This document shows, piece by piece, positions 37,001 to 45,085 of a stretch of 64,000 bases of DNA. The notes beneath the pieces were generated by a model. It had not been told where the DNA came from, ran no database searches, and saw only the letters and a list, made by a program, of their open reading frames with translations. Both the position numbers and the translations under genes were made by a program. The stretch's first letter is position 1, and the number at the start of each line of letters is the position of its first letter. Source of the stretch: F1-60-MAGs104 sp964355975 (GTDB taxonomy: Bacteria > Planctomycetota > Phycisphaerae > Phycisphaerales > SM1A02); contig CAYHFW010000002.1 of NCBI GenBank assembly GCA_964355975.1, forward strand, positions 62,001-126,000. The letters are read 5' to 3'.

Positions 37001-40000
37001 TTGCAATGCAAACAGCATTCCCGATTCGTGCGATATCACGACTGGCTTCTCCCTCGACTGCAATGAGAACGGCATTCCAGACACCTGCGACCTTTCAAGC
37101 GGCGCAGCACAAGATTGCAATGCCAACAGCATTCCTGACTCGTGCGACATCGCGAACGAAAGCGCAGAAGATTGCAACAACAACGGCGTCCCTGACACGT
37201 GCGAAAACGGCACGACTGCAACAACGACCGGCGACATGGGATCGTTCTACTTTGGCCTTGATGCGACAGGCACCCTCGCCGACATGCCGAAGGCAACGAC
37301 CGATGTGACGATCAAACTCAAACTTCGAGGCGATCTCGAGGCACCAACCGAGTTCGTGACACTCTGGATGCACAACACAAACTTGGGAAACCAGTTTGTG
37401 TTGACAGGAAACGACTGCGATGAATTCAGTGAGGCGACCATCACTGTGACATCGACAGTCTGGAATCGCATCTTGGCAGCTGGCGGCGACGACATTGCCG
37501 TAGCACTGGTAGCGAGCCCAACGGTGGATAACGAGTGCAACTATCCACCACCAAATCTCTTTGCGGGATACTCCGAGGTTTCTGTCGCCTACGGCAGCAT
37601 CTCGTATGACTGCAACGCGAACGGTGTCTCGGACATTTGCGAGACCGCAAGCGGACAGACTCCGGACTGCAACCAAGACGGCGTTCCCGATGAATGCCAA
37701 CTCTGGAATGGTTCCGAGAGCGACTGCAACGAGAACGGAATTCCCGACTCATGCGATCAAGACTCTGACGGCGACGGTTCGATCGATGATTGCGAAGATT
37801 GCGACAACGATCCACTGAAGACCGAGCCTGGCATCTGTGGCTGCGGTACAGCAGACACCGACACAGACGGCGACGGTACGGCCGACTGCCATGATGGTTG
37901 CCCAACCGATCCAAACAAGATCGCGCCTGGCATCTGTGGTTGCGGAACAGCAGACACCGATGCCGATGGTGACGGCACCGCCGACTGCAACGACCCTTGC
38001 CCAAATGATCCGCTCAAGACCGAGCCCGGGGACTGCGGTTGTGGTGCGCCAGACACCGATACCGACGGCGACGGCACAGCAGATTGCATCGACGGCTGCC
38101 AACTTGATCCAAACAAGACTGAGCCTGGCATCTGTGGTTGCGGAGTTCCAGACACCAACACCGACGGCGACGGCAAAGTCGACTGCGAGGACGACTGCCC
38201 GCTCGATCCGAACAAGACAGAGCCTGGAATCTGTGGTTGCGGCGTGGCCGACACTGATACGGATAGCGACGGCGTTGCAGATTGCATTGACAACTGCGTC
38301 ACGGTTGCGAATTCGAATCAGGTCGATTGCAATGGCAACGGCGTTGGCGATGCGTGCGAATCATTCCCCGATTGCAACAGCAACGGAATTCCTGATTCCT
38401 GCGATCTTGCGAGCGGCTTTGAGCACGACTGCAACGGCAATGGCTTCCCAGATTCGTGCGATATCAACGGCACGAGCAATCAGCCACTGCGGATCGGATT
38501 CGAAGAGTTCCAAGGAGTGGCCGAAACAATCATCACGGACCAGTTCGCTGGGCTGATCTTTGAGCCCACCTCGAACGGGGCTCAGTGGAAGGCGAATGAT
38601 GTCTCGCTGGGGGGATGGAACGCGTCAGGTTGGGATTGCGAGACGAACCAGCCAACAGGGCTGGTTGTTGGAAGCGGCAACTACTGGCTTTGCGGCAAGG
38701 TCTGGTGCGTGCCGCAGGATCCGTGGGTTGGATCCGCAACAATCCGTCTCACTGGTAATGGCGCGAGTTATTTCCAACTCGACTACAGCGCAGGATCGAC
38801 TCTTTACCTCATTGCGTACGACGCAAACGATGATGTGATTGCGATTGATTCGCAGCCCGCGAATCTGCGCTACGCCAATGGCAATAGCAATGGCCCAGGA
38901 ACTCTGCGCGTCGAAGCCCCATCAGGCACACGAATCGCATCGGTCGAAGTTCACGACACGGGTAACTACTGGGAGATTGACTCGATCGTGACCGATGTTG
39001 GCGGGGCGTCGGAGGCCGACTGCGATGAGAACGGCATCCCAGACTCTTGCGAGTCTGATGCAGATGCCGATGGCACGATTGACGCATGCGACGGATGTCC
39101 AAATGATTCGGCGAAAACCGAGCCTGGCATCTGTGGTTGCGGTACAGCAGACACCGATACAGACGGCGATGGCACTGCCGACTGCAATGACGGTTGCCCA
39201 ACCGATCCAAACAAGATCGCCCCAGGCATCTGTGGTTGCGGAGTTGCTGACACCGATACAGACGGTGACGGCACTGCCGACTGCGATGATGAGTGCCCGA
39301 CCGATCCTCTCAAGATTTTGGAAGGCATCTGTGGTTGCGGTGTGCCAGATACCGACACCGACGGAGACGGAACGATGGACTGCGACGACGACTGCCCAAG
39401 CGATCCAAACAAGATCGCGCCTGGCATCTGTGGTTGCGGTGTTTCAGACATCGACTCGGATGGTGACGGTCTGGCCGATTGCAAGGACAATTGCGACTCG
39501 ATCGCGAATCCAGGTCAAGAGGATTGCAATGGCAACGGCATCGGTGATCTCTGCGACATCGCAGCTGGAACTGCAGTTGACTGCAACGGCAACAACGTTC
39601 CTGACTCGTGCGATATCGCATCGGGTTACTCATATGACTGCAACACCAACGGAGTTCCAGATACTTGCGATCTCGCGAGCGGAACTTCTGCCGACTGCAA
39701 CGGAAACGGCATCCCCGATTCCTGCGACATTGTTGGCGGAGCAAAGGATTGCGATCACGACGGTGTTCCAGACAATTGTGAAGTCGACACCGACAACGAC
39801 GGCACAATTGACGACTGCGACCTCTGCCCAACCGATCCAGACAAGATCGCACCAGGCATCTGCGGTTGCGGCACAGCAGACACCGACACAGACGGCGACA
39901 ACACTGCCGACTGCCATGACCTTTGCCCAACCGATCCAAACAAGATCGCGCCTGGCATCTGTGGTTGCGGTACAGCAGACACCGACACAGATCTCGACGG

Positions 40001-41306
40001 CATCGCCGACTGCCATGACCTCTGCCCACTCGATCCGTTCAAGGGAGAACCTGGCATCTGCGGTTGCGGTGTGGCTGACACGGACACCGACAACGACGGC
40101 ACTGCAGACTGCAATGACCCCTGCCCAACCGACCCACTCAAGGTCGAGCCCGGCATCTGTGGTTGCGGTAATCCAGATGACGACACAGACGGCGACGGAC
40201 TTGCCGACTGCATCGACAACTGTGTGGCGATCGCGAATCCAGGTCAAGAAGACTGCAACGGCAACGGTGTCGGTGACGTCTGTGACCTCGCTGATGGCTC
40301 TGCGCACGACTGCAATGTGAACGGCATCCCAGACTCCTGCGATGTTGCTTCGGGACACAGCAATGACGTTGACTCCAACGGCATTCCTGATGAGTGCAAG
40401 AGTGATTGCAACGGCAACGGTCTGCCAGACGCGTACGAGCTCGCTCAGGGAATGGTGCCAGACTGCAATGGCAACGACATCCCCGACTCGTGCGACATCT
40501 CAAGTGGCGAAGCGCTCGATTGCAACGGCAACGGCATCCCAGACTCTTGCGACATCACCGGTGGATCGCCTGCTGCGGGCGCGGTGCAATGGCGCGTTGA
40601 GGATGGCGGCAATGGCCACTGGTATGCGGCGATCGAAAACGGGTCAGCGATCATTTGGACCTCGGCGCGTGACGCAGCGATTGCTCAAGGCGGACATCTG
40701 GCGACAATCGGTTCTGCCGAAGAGAACGCGATTGTGTCGGACCTGGTGCTAGCGCTGGGCGGCAATGCGTTCCTCGGCGGATACCAACTCGATCCATCGG
40801 CACCACCAAACGTCGGCTGGACGTGGGTTGACGGATCGGTGTGGTCTTACACCAACTGGGCTGGCGGACGGCCCAACGATCAAGGCTCACCGAACGAGAG
40901 CTTCCTTGAGATGTGGGGACCAGTCTGGAACGACACGCCGATCGAAGGGTCTGGCTACAGCACCCATCGGTACACCATCGAATGGGAAGGCGTGGCAGTC
41001 GAATCCGACTGCGACGAGAACGGCGTGCCAGATTCGTGTGATCCAGACTGCAATGCCAACGGCATCCCAGATGCCTGCGACATCGCTGCAGGTGAGATCG
41101 ATAAGGACGGCGACGGCGTGCCAGACTCGTGCGAGTATGCGCGCGGCGACTTCGACCTCAACGGTTGCATCGACGGGTTGGACATGAGCCTCATCTTGGC
41201 CTGCTGGGGAATGACAGATGTTCCAGTCGCTGACCTTGACCACGACGGCGTGATCAGCGGTGGCGACCTCGTCTTCCTGCTCGCGGGCTGGGGATGCGGC
41301 AACTGA
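34038..41306 (+). CDS. Giant secreted mosaic protein: RCC1-like propeller, Cys/Ca repeats, C-type-lectin-like domain, dockerin
   Basis: 2422 residues. A signal peptide (about 1-28, ending GAFAS) is followed by six full and one partial RCC1-like blades (34200-34965; each like GHSLAIRADGTVVGWG), which would close as a seven-bladed propeller. Then come long runs of 18-20-residue DCNxNGIPDSCDIAxG repeats and 33-residue ICGCGxxDTDTDxDG units. Inserted between them are one GDMGSFYF module (37216-37611), an unrecognised probable beta-sandwich (38486-39003), and a C-type-lectin-like domain (40583-40995; HLATIGSAEENAIV, GWTWVDGSVWSYTNWAGGRP, WND). The C-terminus has two dockerin-like EF-hand segments (GDFDLNGCIDGLDM, DLDHDGVISGGDL). 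An extracellular adhesion or ligand-binding role is inferred; Asp-rich loops imply calcium dependence. Confidence 0.92.
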   Translation: MTISHRFSSSAVAAFCCSALLQTGAFASGDLVGVGAGALTNPNTPPHYGQSSVPPGVNFDSVSAGDGHSLAIRADGTVVGWGRNTEGQCSAPSGAYEAVTAGGFFSLGLRADGSVAGWGSNGSGQLNVPAGTFVQISAGEAHAAGVKSDGTIACWGANTWGQANGQTGTFTQIEAGGHHTLALRTNGTLKGWGNNARGQTTVPAGTFTQIDAGFEHSAGLRADGTALCWGLNGNGQCTVPAGNYRDIATGRYHTVGLRTDGSAVAWGAGATPVPPASDPNYGQSVVPVAPADHAYSAVSAGGYHSLLVRVNDCNENGFDDSLDIAGGTPDCNENGIPDSCDTDSDGDGSIDDCELCDNDPLKTEPGICGCGTADTDTDSDGIADCNDNCDIIANPGQEDCNANGVGDLCDIAAGTSPDCNGNSIPDSCDIASGFSVDCNTNGIPDTCDLATGTPDCNSNGVPDSCDIVGGAADCDADGVPDSCETDTDGDGAIDDCEECDNDPTKTTPGICGCGTPDTDTDSDGIADCHDNCDNIANPGQEDCNNNGIGDLCDIASGYSTDCNLNHIPDTCDTDTDGDGAIDDCEECDNDPLKTTPGICGCGTPDTDTDSDGIADCHDNCDTIANPGQEDCNANGIGDLCDIADGTSPDCNSNGIPDSCDISGGASLDCNANGVPDTCDLASGTPDCNGNGIPDSCDIAAGAPDCNSNGIPDSCDIASGTADCDTDGIPDSCETDTDGDGAIDDCEECDNDPTKTEPGDCGCGTPDTDTDSDGVADCNDNCDTIANPGQEDCNGNGVGDLCDIAAGTSPDCNGNNIPDSCDTDTDGDGAIDDCELCDNDPAKTEPGICGCGVPDIDTDTDGTMDCEDGCPTDPDKTEPGICGCGVPDTDTDSDGVADCFDNCDTLANPNQEDCNGNGTGDVCDIAGGSALDCNSNGIPDSCDISNGTSLDCNANGVPDTCDLTSGFAVDCNGNGVPDTCDLADGSALDCNANSIPDSCDITTGFSLDCNENGIPDTCDLSSGAAQDCNANSIPDSCDIANESAEDCNNNGVPDTCENGTTATTTGDMGSFYFGLDATGTLADMPKATTDVTIKLKLRGDLEAPTEFVTLWMHNTNLGNQFVLTGNDCDEFSEATITVTSTVWNRILAAGGDDIAVALVASPTVDNECNYPPPNLFAGYSEVSVAYGSISYDCNANGVSDICETASGQTPDCNQDGVPDECQLWNGSESDCNENGIPDSCDQDSDGDGSIDDCEDCDNDPLKTEPGICGCGTADTDTDGDGTADCHDGCPTDPNKIAPGICGCGTADTDADGDGTADCNDPCPNDPLKTEPGDCGCGAPDTDTDGDGTADCIDGCQLDPNKTEPGICGCGVPDTNTDGDGKVDCEDDCPLDPNKTEPGICGCGVADTDTDSDGVADCIDNCVTVANSNQVDCNGNGVGDACESFPDCNSNGIPDSCDLASGFEHDCNGNGFPDSCDINGTSNQPLRIGFEEFQGVAETIITDQFAGLIFEPTSNGAQWKANDVSLGGWNASGWDCETNQPTGLVVGSGNYWLCGKVWCVPQDPWVGSATIRLTGNGASYFQLDYSAGSTLYLIAYDANDDVIAIDSQPANLRYANGNSNGPGTLRVEAPSGTRIASVEVHDTGNYWEIDSIVTDVGGASEADCDENGIPDSCESDADADGTIDACDGCPNDSAKTEPGICGCGTADTDTDGDGTADCNDGCPTDPNKIAPGICGCGVADTDTDGDGTADCDDECPTDPLKILEGICGCGVPDTDTDGDGTMDCDDDCPSDPNKIAPGICGCGVSDIDSDGDGLADCKDNCDSIANPGQEDCNGNGIGDLCDIAAGTAVDCNGNNVPDSCDIASGYSYDCNTNGVPDTCDLASGTSADCNGNGIPDSCDIVGGAKDCDHDGVPDNCEVDTDNDGTIDDCDLCPTDPDKIAPGICGCGTADTDTDGDNTADCHDLCPTDPNKIAPGICGCGTADTDTDLDGIADCHDLCPLDPFKGEPGICGCGVADTDTDNDGTADCNDPCPTDPLKVEPGICGCGNPDDDTDGDGLADCIDNCVAIANPGQEDCNGNGVGDVCDLADGSAHDCNVNGIPDSCDVASGHSNDVDSNGIPDECKSDCNGNGLPDAYELAQGMVPDCNGNDIPDSCDISSGEALDCNGNGIPDSCDITGGSPAAGAVQWRVEDGGNGHWYAAIENGSAIIWTSARDAAIAQGGHLATIGSAEENAIVSDLVLALGGNAFLGGYQLDPSAPPNVGWTWVDGSVWSYTNWAGGRPNDQGSPNESFLEMWGPVWNDTPIEGSGYSTHRYTIEWEGVAVESDCDENGVPDSCDPDCNANGIPDACDIAAGEIDKDGDGVPDSCEYARGDFDLNGCIDGLDMSLILACWGMTDVPVADLDHDGVISGGDLVFLLAGWGCGN
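37750..38290 (+). repeat. 33-residue Cys/Asp repeat array in the second giant gene
   Basis: Five consecutive 33-residue units (about 99 bp each) of the ICGCGxADTDTDGDGTADC type. They are more diverged from each other at the DNA level than the units at 31735-32379, consistent with older duplication. Confidence 0.85.
39060..40220 (+). repeat. 33-residue Cys/Asp repeat arrays, third block
   Basis: Two runs of the same unit, about 39080-39470 and 39790-40210, separated by five DCNxNxxPDSCDIA-type repeats. Units carry the DPxKxxPGICGCG core with variable DTDxDxDG calcium loops. Confidence 0.85.
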
Positions 41307-41334
41307 CCGCCTCAGTATTGAAGTGACACGACGT

Positions 41335-41368
41335 CAGGGTGCGCCATGGGGCGCACCCTGACTTTTTT
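41335..41368 (+). terminator. Intrinsic terminator after the second giant gene
   Basis: A perfect 11-bp inverted repeat, CAGGGTGCGCC and GGCGCACCCTG, around a loop of about 4 nt (41335-41360), followed by AC and six Ts (41363-41368). It lies 28 nt after the stop at 41306 and is one of the clearest terminators in the window. Confidence 0.9.
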
Positions 41369-41398
41369 GTCGCTTGGGCCGCGAACTATGCTGCTGAG

Positions 41399-42745
41399 AT
41401 GAAGACTATTACTCTGGCATTGCTCGCCCTCGCTGGCGCATGTGATCTCGCCGCTGCCCCACCAGAGCAACTCTTCAATGGTCGCGATCTCTCTGGCTGG
41501 GTCAACGTCAACTGTGACGACTCAACCTGGACCGTCAAACAGGGCGACGATGGCGTTCCCTACATCCTCTGCTCTGGCGTCCCCACAGGAGTGATGCGCA
41601 CCGCAGCGATGTACGAAAACTTCACGCTCGAACTCGACTGGATGCACGAAGAAGAGCCTGGCAATGCTGGGCTCTTCATATGGAGCGATGGGCTGCCCGC
41701 CAAAGGTGTTCCATTCACCCGCTCGGTCGAGGTGCAGATCATGCTGACGCCGGATGTCTTGGACGACAAGCAACGATTGCTCTACACCGGGCAAGGAGAC
41801 ATCTTTGCAATCCACGGCGCAACGATGACCCCCGACCGACCACATCCCGCAGGATGGAACCGTTGCCTTCCTTCAGCTCGGATGACCAAGGGCAAGGGCG
41901 AATGGAATCGCTACAAGGTCACTGCAAACCAGGGTCGGCTCACACTCGAAGTGAACGGAACCGAAGTCTCGGGAGCATCCAATATCAATCCTCGCAAGGG
42001 ATATATCTGCCTCGAGAGCGAAGGCACTCCGATTCGATTTCGCAATATCAATCTCACGCCTCTGCCTGACTCAACCCCCGCACTCACAGGCGAACAGATC
42101 GCCCGCAGCGATGAAGGCTTTCGAGACCTGCTGCGCGGCGGACTCGCCCAGTGGAAAGTGCCCGCCGAAGGGCCAGCACACTGGCGGGTCGCTGACGGAG
42201 TTCTCTCGCTCGACGCGCCAGGCGCAGACCTCTGGACGCGCGCGTCATTCACCGACTTCGAACTCGTGATCGACTGGAAGTGGGTCGGTGCATCGCAGGG
42301 AAAACTGCACCGGCCACGCATCGGCACGAATGGCAAAGAGTTGCGCGATGATTCTGGCAACGTGCAGACCGTTGAGATCGAAGAGTGGGACAGCGGCATC
42401 TATCTTCGCGGCAACTCGAAGAGCCAAGTCAATATGTGGAATTGGCCCGCTGGAAGCGGCGAAATCTGGGGATACCGCACCGACGAGTCAATGCCACCCG
42501 CGGTGCGAAGCGCTTGCACTCCCACGCAGAATGCCGACGCCCCCATAGGTTCGTGGAATCGATTTCGAATTCTGATGCAGCGAGAAACACTCTCAGTCAC
42601 CCTCAACAACAAAGTGGTGATCCCCAACGCGACGCTGCCAGGCATCCCGCGCGACGGCGCTCTGGGCATTCAACACCACGGATCTGCACTCGAGTGCATG
42701 AACATCTTCGTGCGTCCGATCGCACCAACGAAGCCCACCCCATAA
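41399..42745 (+). CDS. Exported DUF1080 (3-keto-disaccharide hydrolase-like) protein, two domains
   Basis: A 448-residue protein from the ATG at 41399, with a signal peptide (ITLALLALAGACDLAAA). Two tandem DUF1080 domains of concanavalin-like fold are seen. The first (about 20-225) begins with the diagnostic LFNGRDLSGWVNV and contains FTLELDWMHEEEPGNAGLFI. The second (about 240-440) contains FELVIDWKWVGASQGK and SGIYLRGNSKSQVNMW. Planctomycetes carry many such proteins, and some members hydrolyse 3-keto-glycosides. Substrate here is unknown. It is preceded by the terminator of the giant gene and converges on the sigma factor gene with 11 bp between stops. Confidence 0.9.
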   Translation: MKTITLALLALAGACDLAAAPPEQLFNGRDLSGWVNVNCDDSTWTVKQGDDGVPYILCSGVPTGVMRTAAMYENFTLELDWMHEEEPGNAGLFIWSDGLPAKGVPFTRSVEVQIMLTPDVLDDKQRLLYTGQGDIFAIHGATMTPDRPHPAGWNRCLPSARMTKGKGEWNRYKVTANQGRLTLEVNGTEVSGASNINPRKGYICLESEGTPIRFRNINLTPLPDSTPALTGEQIARSDEGFRDLLRGGLAQWKVPAEGPAHWRVADGVLSLDAPGADLWTRASFTDFELVIDWKWVGASQGKLHRPRIGTNGKELRDDSGNVQTVEIEEWDSGIYLRGNSKSQVNMWNWPAGSGEIWGYRTDESMPPAVRSACTPTQNADAPIGSWNRFRILMQRETLSVTLNNKVVIPNATLPGIPRDGALGIQHHGSALECMNIFVRPIAPTKPTP

Positions 42746-42756
42746 TCACCGCGAAC

Positions 42757-43659
42757 TCATTGCTCGCTGACTTCTTTGAGTCGGTGCTTCATCTGCGACT
42801 TGAGTCGCGCAAGAATCGATGAGTGCATCTGACTGACGCGGCTCTCTGAGAGATCGAGTGTCATCCCAATCTCTTTCATCGTGAGTTCTTCGTAGTAGTA
42901 CAGAATCACGATGAGTCGCTCCGAGCGGGTGAGCCCGCGCGTCAACAGCATCTGCAAATCCTGACGCTGAAGTGTCTCGAACGCAGTGGAATCGCTGCCC
43001 TCTTTGGGAACGTCGATCTCACGCGCTTCACCCGAAGAATCTGGATCGCTCCACTTCTTATTGAGGCTCACGATGCCCACTGGGCGCGAGTCGCGCGAAA
43101 TCTTTTCGAATTCCTCAACGCTCACAGCGAGTTGGTTGCGCAACTCTTCATCGGTTGCGACACGTCCCTTCTCCATTTCGATCTGCTTTCGCACCCGGTC
43201 CATGCGCGATGTGCGCGACCGAACAAGGCGGGGAACCCAATCCATCAAACGCAGTTCATCGAAGATTGCCCCGCGCACACGCTGCGGGCAGTAGGTCTCA
43301 AACTTGATCCCGCGGCTGGGGTCGTACGCGTTGATGGCATCCATCAGGCCGAAGAGACCGGCCGAAATCAGGTCGTCGACTTCGACCTCGGCGGGAAGCC
43401 GCGTGCGCATCCGCTCGGCGGTGTAGCGCACGAGGTGGTAGTAAGTCGCAATGAGCTGATTGCGAATCAGTTCACGCTCCTCCTGTCCATTGGCATCATC
43501 GCGCAGTTTGCAATAGCGCTTCCAGAGCAGATCGGATGTCACCTTTGTTGGGGCGGCATCTGCGGCGACAGCGCCACGCGATGTGTTCTTGAGAAGCACT
43601 GGGCGTAACAAATCCCGCACAGAACGAGGGGTTTCAGACTTGGTTTTTACTTTGGGCAT
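42757..43659 (-). CDS. FliA/WhiG-type (sigma-28 family) RNA polymerase sigma factor
   Basis: A 300-residue protein from the ATG at 43659, with GGAG about 8 nt upstream; the longer frame from 43896 adds Cys/Arg-rich residues with no homology. Sigma region 2 (about residues 75-150) shows LIATYYHLVRYTAERM, DDLISAGLFGLMDAINAYDP and GIKFETYCPQRVRGAIFDEL. Region 3 contains GRVATDEELRNQLAVS. Region 4 has the helix-turn-helix LTMKEIGMTLDLSESRVSQM. These match the FliA/WhiG group that drives motility or developmental genes. An extra N-terminal 40 residues are Lys/Arg-rich. No flagellar or anti-sigma (FlgM) gene is nearby, so the regulon cannot be named. A possible promoter is listed separately. Confidence 0.92.
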   Translation of the reverse strand: MPKVKTKSETPRSVRDLLRPVLLKNTSRGAVAADAAPTKVTSDLLWKRYCKLRDDANGQEERELIRNQLIATYYHLVRYTAERMRTRLPAEVEVDDLISAGLFGLMDAINAYDPSRGIKFETYCPQRVRGAIFDELRLMDWVPRLVRSRTSRMDRVRKQIEMEKGRVATDEELRNQLAVSVEEFEKISRDSRPVGIVSLNKKWSDPDSSGEAREIDVPKEGSDSTAFETLQRQDLQMLLTRGLTRSERLIVILYYYEELTMKEIGMTLDLSESRVSQMHSSILARLKSQMKHRLKEVSEQ

Positions 43660-44005
43660 CTTGGTCTCTCCATGACCTTTACTGACCTGTTCAAACTGGT
43701 CGAACGCAATCATCGTTGCAACGATCCTTGTCGCAACATCTGCGCGCACTATACAACACGAATTCGAAACTCTGCAAGCGGGGTTTCGTTTTTCTTTTTC
43801 GCAGCGAGCTGCGCAATGCGTCCGACTTTCGATACGCGACGAATTGAGAAGCGCACTGCCACGACTCATCGTGGGCTCGCCGATCCTTGACCACAAGATC
43901 TATGGGTTGGTCGCCGCCGTGATAACCACGCTCCTGAACTCTTTCGATTGCGTAATATCTTTGGAAGTGCCCCTGCAGTTCACTCTCTTTCGATTCATCC
44001 CAAAG
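43660..44005. other. 346-bp divergent intergenic region between sigma factor and BamD-like genes
   Basis: It holds a candidate minus-strand promoter at 43748-43777 and a Shine-Dalgarno GGAG for the sigma gene. Alternative upstream starts for the BamD-like gene (GTG 43967, TTG 43961) and a TAATAT at 43953-43958 lie at the right. No RNA gene or convincing ORF was recognised. Confidence 0.5.
43748..43777 (-). promoter_or_regulatory. Candidate promoter for the FliA/WhiG-type sigma gene
   Basis: On the minus strand, TTGCAG (43777-43772) and TATAGT (43753-43748) are separated by 18 nt and lie about 90 nt upstream of the ATG. Both resemble primary-sigma elements; this is prediction by eye. Confidence 0.35.
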
Positions 44006-45085
44006 ATGGCATTGGCATTGGTCGTCATCGCGATCTGCACCTCGAGCGCATTTTCGCAGGAGACTCTGAAGCTTTCTGCAGATGACCGCTGGATGCCACC
44101 CGCAGACAGCGATCCCGAGAGTCCTGCGAGCCAATTGCGGCAAGCGCAGCTCGCGCTCGCGCGTGGAGACGCGGCGCGCGCACACAACCTTGTGAAGGGA
44201 TGGCTCGACCGCTATCCAGCCGATCCACTGCGCGCACATGCGCTGCTCTTGAAGGGCGATTCGCTCATGGCGCAGCACGATGAGTACAAGGCGCTCTACG
44301 ACTACGAAGAACTCGTGCGGCTCTATCCAGGCAGCGATGTCTTCGTGACTGCGCTGCAGCGCGAGTACCAAATCGCAACGGCCTATGCGAATGGGCTGCG
44401 ACGCAAGTTTTTCGGCACGTTTCGTTGGCTCAATGCCGACGAGGAGGCACAAGAGTTGCTCATTCGCATCCAAGAGCGATTGCCCGGAAGCGAACTTGCA
44501 GAACAAGCAGGGATGGAACTTGCCGACTTCTATTTTCGCAAGCGCGACCTGCAACTCGCAGCCGACGCATACGACTTGTTTGTGCAGAACTACCCGAAGT
44601 CGCGACAGGTCGAAAAGGCTCGTTTGCGGCTGATTTACTCGCTTTGCGCCGCCTACAAGGGACCCCTCTACGACGCGCGCGGCCTCTTCGAAGCGAGTGC
44701 GCGACTGCGCGAGTTGCAGGCGCTCGACCCGATCACTGCGCAGCGCGTCGGCGCCGATGCCCTGCTCGTGCGCATCTATGAATCAGAGGCTTCGAAACTG
44801 CTCTCCGAAGGGGGCTGGTATGAGCACATGAATGATCCAATCTCATGTGAGCTTTACATTCGACGGCTCGTCGCCAAGTATCCAAAGTCAATTGCCACGC
44901 TCGTTGCCCTGCGCGAGATACCAACGATTGTCGACCAGCTGCCGCCCGCTGTGCGCGCATCGTGCCCCGACTACGCAGCCCTTCGCAAGCAAATGCTCGG
45001 TCTTGATTGGACCGTCACGCCCGCGCCAGAGCCAAGTGCCGTTGCGCCTGAAGCTCCTGCCGCACCCGCGGTCCCAACGCCATGA
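44006..45085 (+). CDS. BamD-like TPR outer-membrane assembly protein
   Basis: 359 residues from the ATG at 44006. The in-frame GTG at 43967 would add FRFIPK and give a better signal-peptide n-region, so it may be the real start. A hydrophobic segment (ALALVVIAICTSSAFS) is followed by several TPR-like helix pairs, for example LRQAQLALARGDAARAHNLV, LADFYFRKRDLQLAADAYDL and FVQNYPKSRQVEKARLRL, the last two typical of BamD/YfiO. BamD helps insert beta-barrels into the outer membrane. No proper lipobox Cys is seen, so this one may be soluble or N-terminally anchored. It overlaps the LptE-like gene by 4 nt (ATGA). Confidence 0.8.
   Translation: MALALVVIAICTSSAFSQETLKLSADDRWMPPADSDPESPASQLRQAQLALARGDAARAHNLVKGWLDRYPADPLRAHALLLKGDSLMAQHDEYKALYDYEELVRLYPGSDVFVTALQREYQIATAYANGLRRKFFGTFRWLNADEEAQELLIRIQERLPGSELAEQAGMELADFYFRKRDLQLAADAYDLFVQNYPKSRQVEKARLRLIYSLCAAYKGPLYDARGLFEASARLRELQALDPITAQRVGADALLVRIYESEASKLLSEGGWYEHMNDPISCELYIRRLVAKYPKSIATLVALREIPTIVDQLPPAVRASCPDYAALRKQMLGLDWTVTPAPEPSAVAPEAPAAPAVPTP

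Noticed and set aside
34657..40503. Many Cys/Arg/Ser-rich frames on both strands across the second giant gene
   Set aside because: They come from the repetitive Asp/Asn/Cys codons read in other frames, with periodic low-complexity sequence and no start signals.
43750..43790. tRNA-like T-loop sequence (GTTTCGAATTCG)
   Set aside because: Flanking bases do not form the T-stem or acceptor stem, and no anticodon arm could be found.
43660..43896. 379-residue version of the sigma factor
   Set aside because: The added N-terminus has no family similarity; a Shine-Dalgarno sequence precedes the ATG at 43659.
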